From: Clostridia bacterium
GTDB taxonomy: Bacteria; Bacillota; Clostridia; Oscillospirales; Acutalibacteraceae
Direction: 5' to 3'
NCBI GenBank assembly: GCA_017454815.1
Contig: JAFTCG010000057.1
Coordinates: 1 to 61,330 of the forward strand
DNA length: 61,330 nucleotides
Of this stretch, positions 61,133-61,330 are shown in pieces. Below the pieces are notes generated by a model, which did no database searches, was not told the DNA's origin, and saw only the letters and a list, made by a program, of their open reading frames with translations. Positions within the stretch are counted from its first letter, which is position 1; the number at the start of each line of letters is the position of its first letter. The position numbers and the translations under genes were made by a program.

Positions 61133-61330
61133 ACAAGTCCAGTAAAAACGGACAATAGAAAAAACACCCCTCCTATGATACAATGAAATAAAGTATGTCA
61201 TGGAGGGCATTTATGCCGATTTTTCTTGCTTGACATTTTGCATTTTTTATGTTATAATTTTTTAGAGATTTGGGAAAAGGGGTTGACAAGAAAAATGCTT
61301 CGTGGGACAATCCTAACAGACAGACAGACA
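61133..61330 (+). other. Window end: consensus promoter and unassigned sequence
   Basis: A consensus promoter, TTGACA (61230-61235), 17-base spacer, TATAAT (61253-61258), fires to the right. Just upstream GGAGGG (61202-61207) precedes a 6-codon frame ATG...TGA at 61213-61233 (MPIFLA), too short to judge. After the promoter an ATG at 61295 is open to the window edge (MLRGTILTDRQT), preceded by AAGGGG at a long distance; it is not called as a gene. The last 15 bases are an ACAG/CAGA tandem run. Confidence 0.5.

Overview
The window reads as chromosomal DNA from a moderate-GC, monoderm, endospore-forming Clostridia member. It most resembles the Oscillospirales/Ruminococcaceae group. This is an inference from dpaA/dpaB dipicolinate synthase genes, a PdaB-like deacetylase, a dockerin-bearing secreted esterase, T-box and ZTP riboswitches, a GlgC/GlgD glycogen operon, and Clostridia-style promoters (TTGACA/TATAAT) and Shine-Dalgarno sites. 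No rRNA, tRNA or CRISPR array was seen.

Layout. 1-1755: end of a 2-oxoacid:ferredoxin oxidoreductase operon plus a branched-chain aminotransferase. 1756-2390: gene-free, repeat-rich spacer. 2391-4667: rpsB-tsf and secG. 4745-6900: secreted esterase with dockerin. 6985-14349 (minus): operon of two tandem paralogous glycosidase-like proteins, a GH63-like hydrolase and a phosphoesterase. 14511-16704: dpaAB converging on a PdaB-like gene. 16823-18659: glycan glycosyltransferases. 18855-22913: a frameshifted secreted hydrolase, a SecB-like chaperone and two G3E GTPases. 22955-24745: two acyltransferases. 24797-29825: a T-box-controlled operon encoding a LeuA homologue that has lost its metal ligands, a TIM-barrel/acyl-CoA-synthetase fusion and an amidohydrolase. 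29836-42962: ZTP-riboswitch purine operon (purE-C-F-M-N-O-AICARFT-D-L) ending in fhs. 43025-45036: uvrB. 45099-51769 (minus): a histidine-phosphatase homologue and the glgB-C-D-A operon. 51854-58767 (minus): compact phage capsid/packaging module without recognisable tail, lysis or integration genes. 58950-60438: structured leader and mgtE. 60659 to the end: a small AT-rich winged-helix gene and a strong promoter.

How the genes work together. The purine operon carries every step from CAIR formation through IMP except PurB, with early steps PurF, PurD, PurN, PurL and PurM. It uses split PurO and AICAR transformylase in place of bifunctional PurH, and fhs supplies formyl-tetrahydrofolate. The glycogen operon covers ADP-glucose synthesis, elongation and branching.

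The strongest candidates for undescribed biology are the T-box/dead-LeuA/fusion operon and the mgtE leader, where a 15-codon reading frame ends inside an alternative RNA hairpin able to bury the mgtE ribosome-binding site. The tail-less capsid cluster and the duplicated glycosidase-like operon come next. All functional statements rest on reading motifs by eye. No database search was run.
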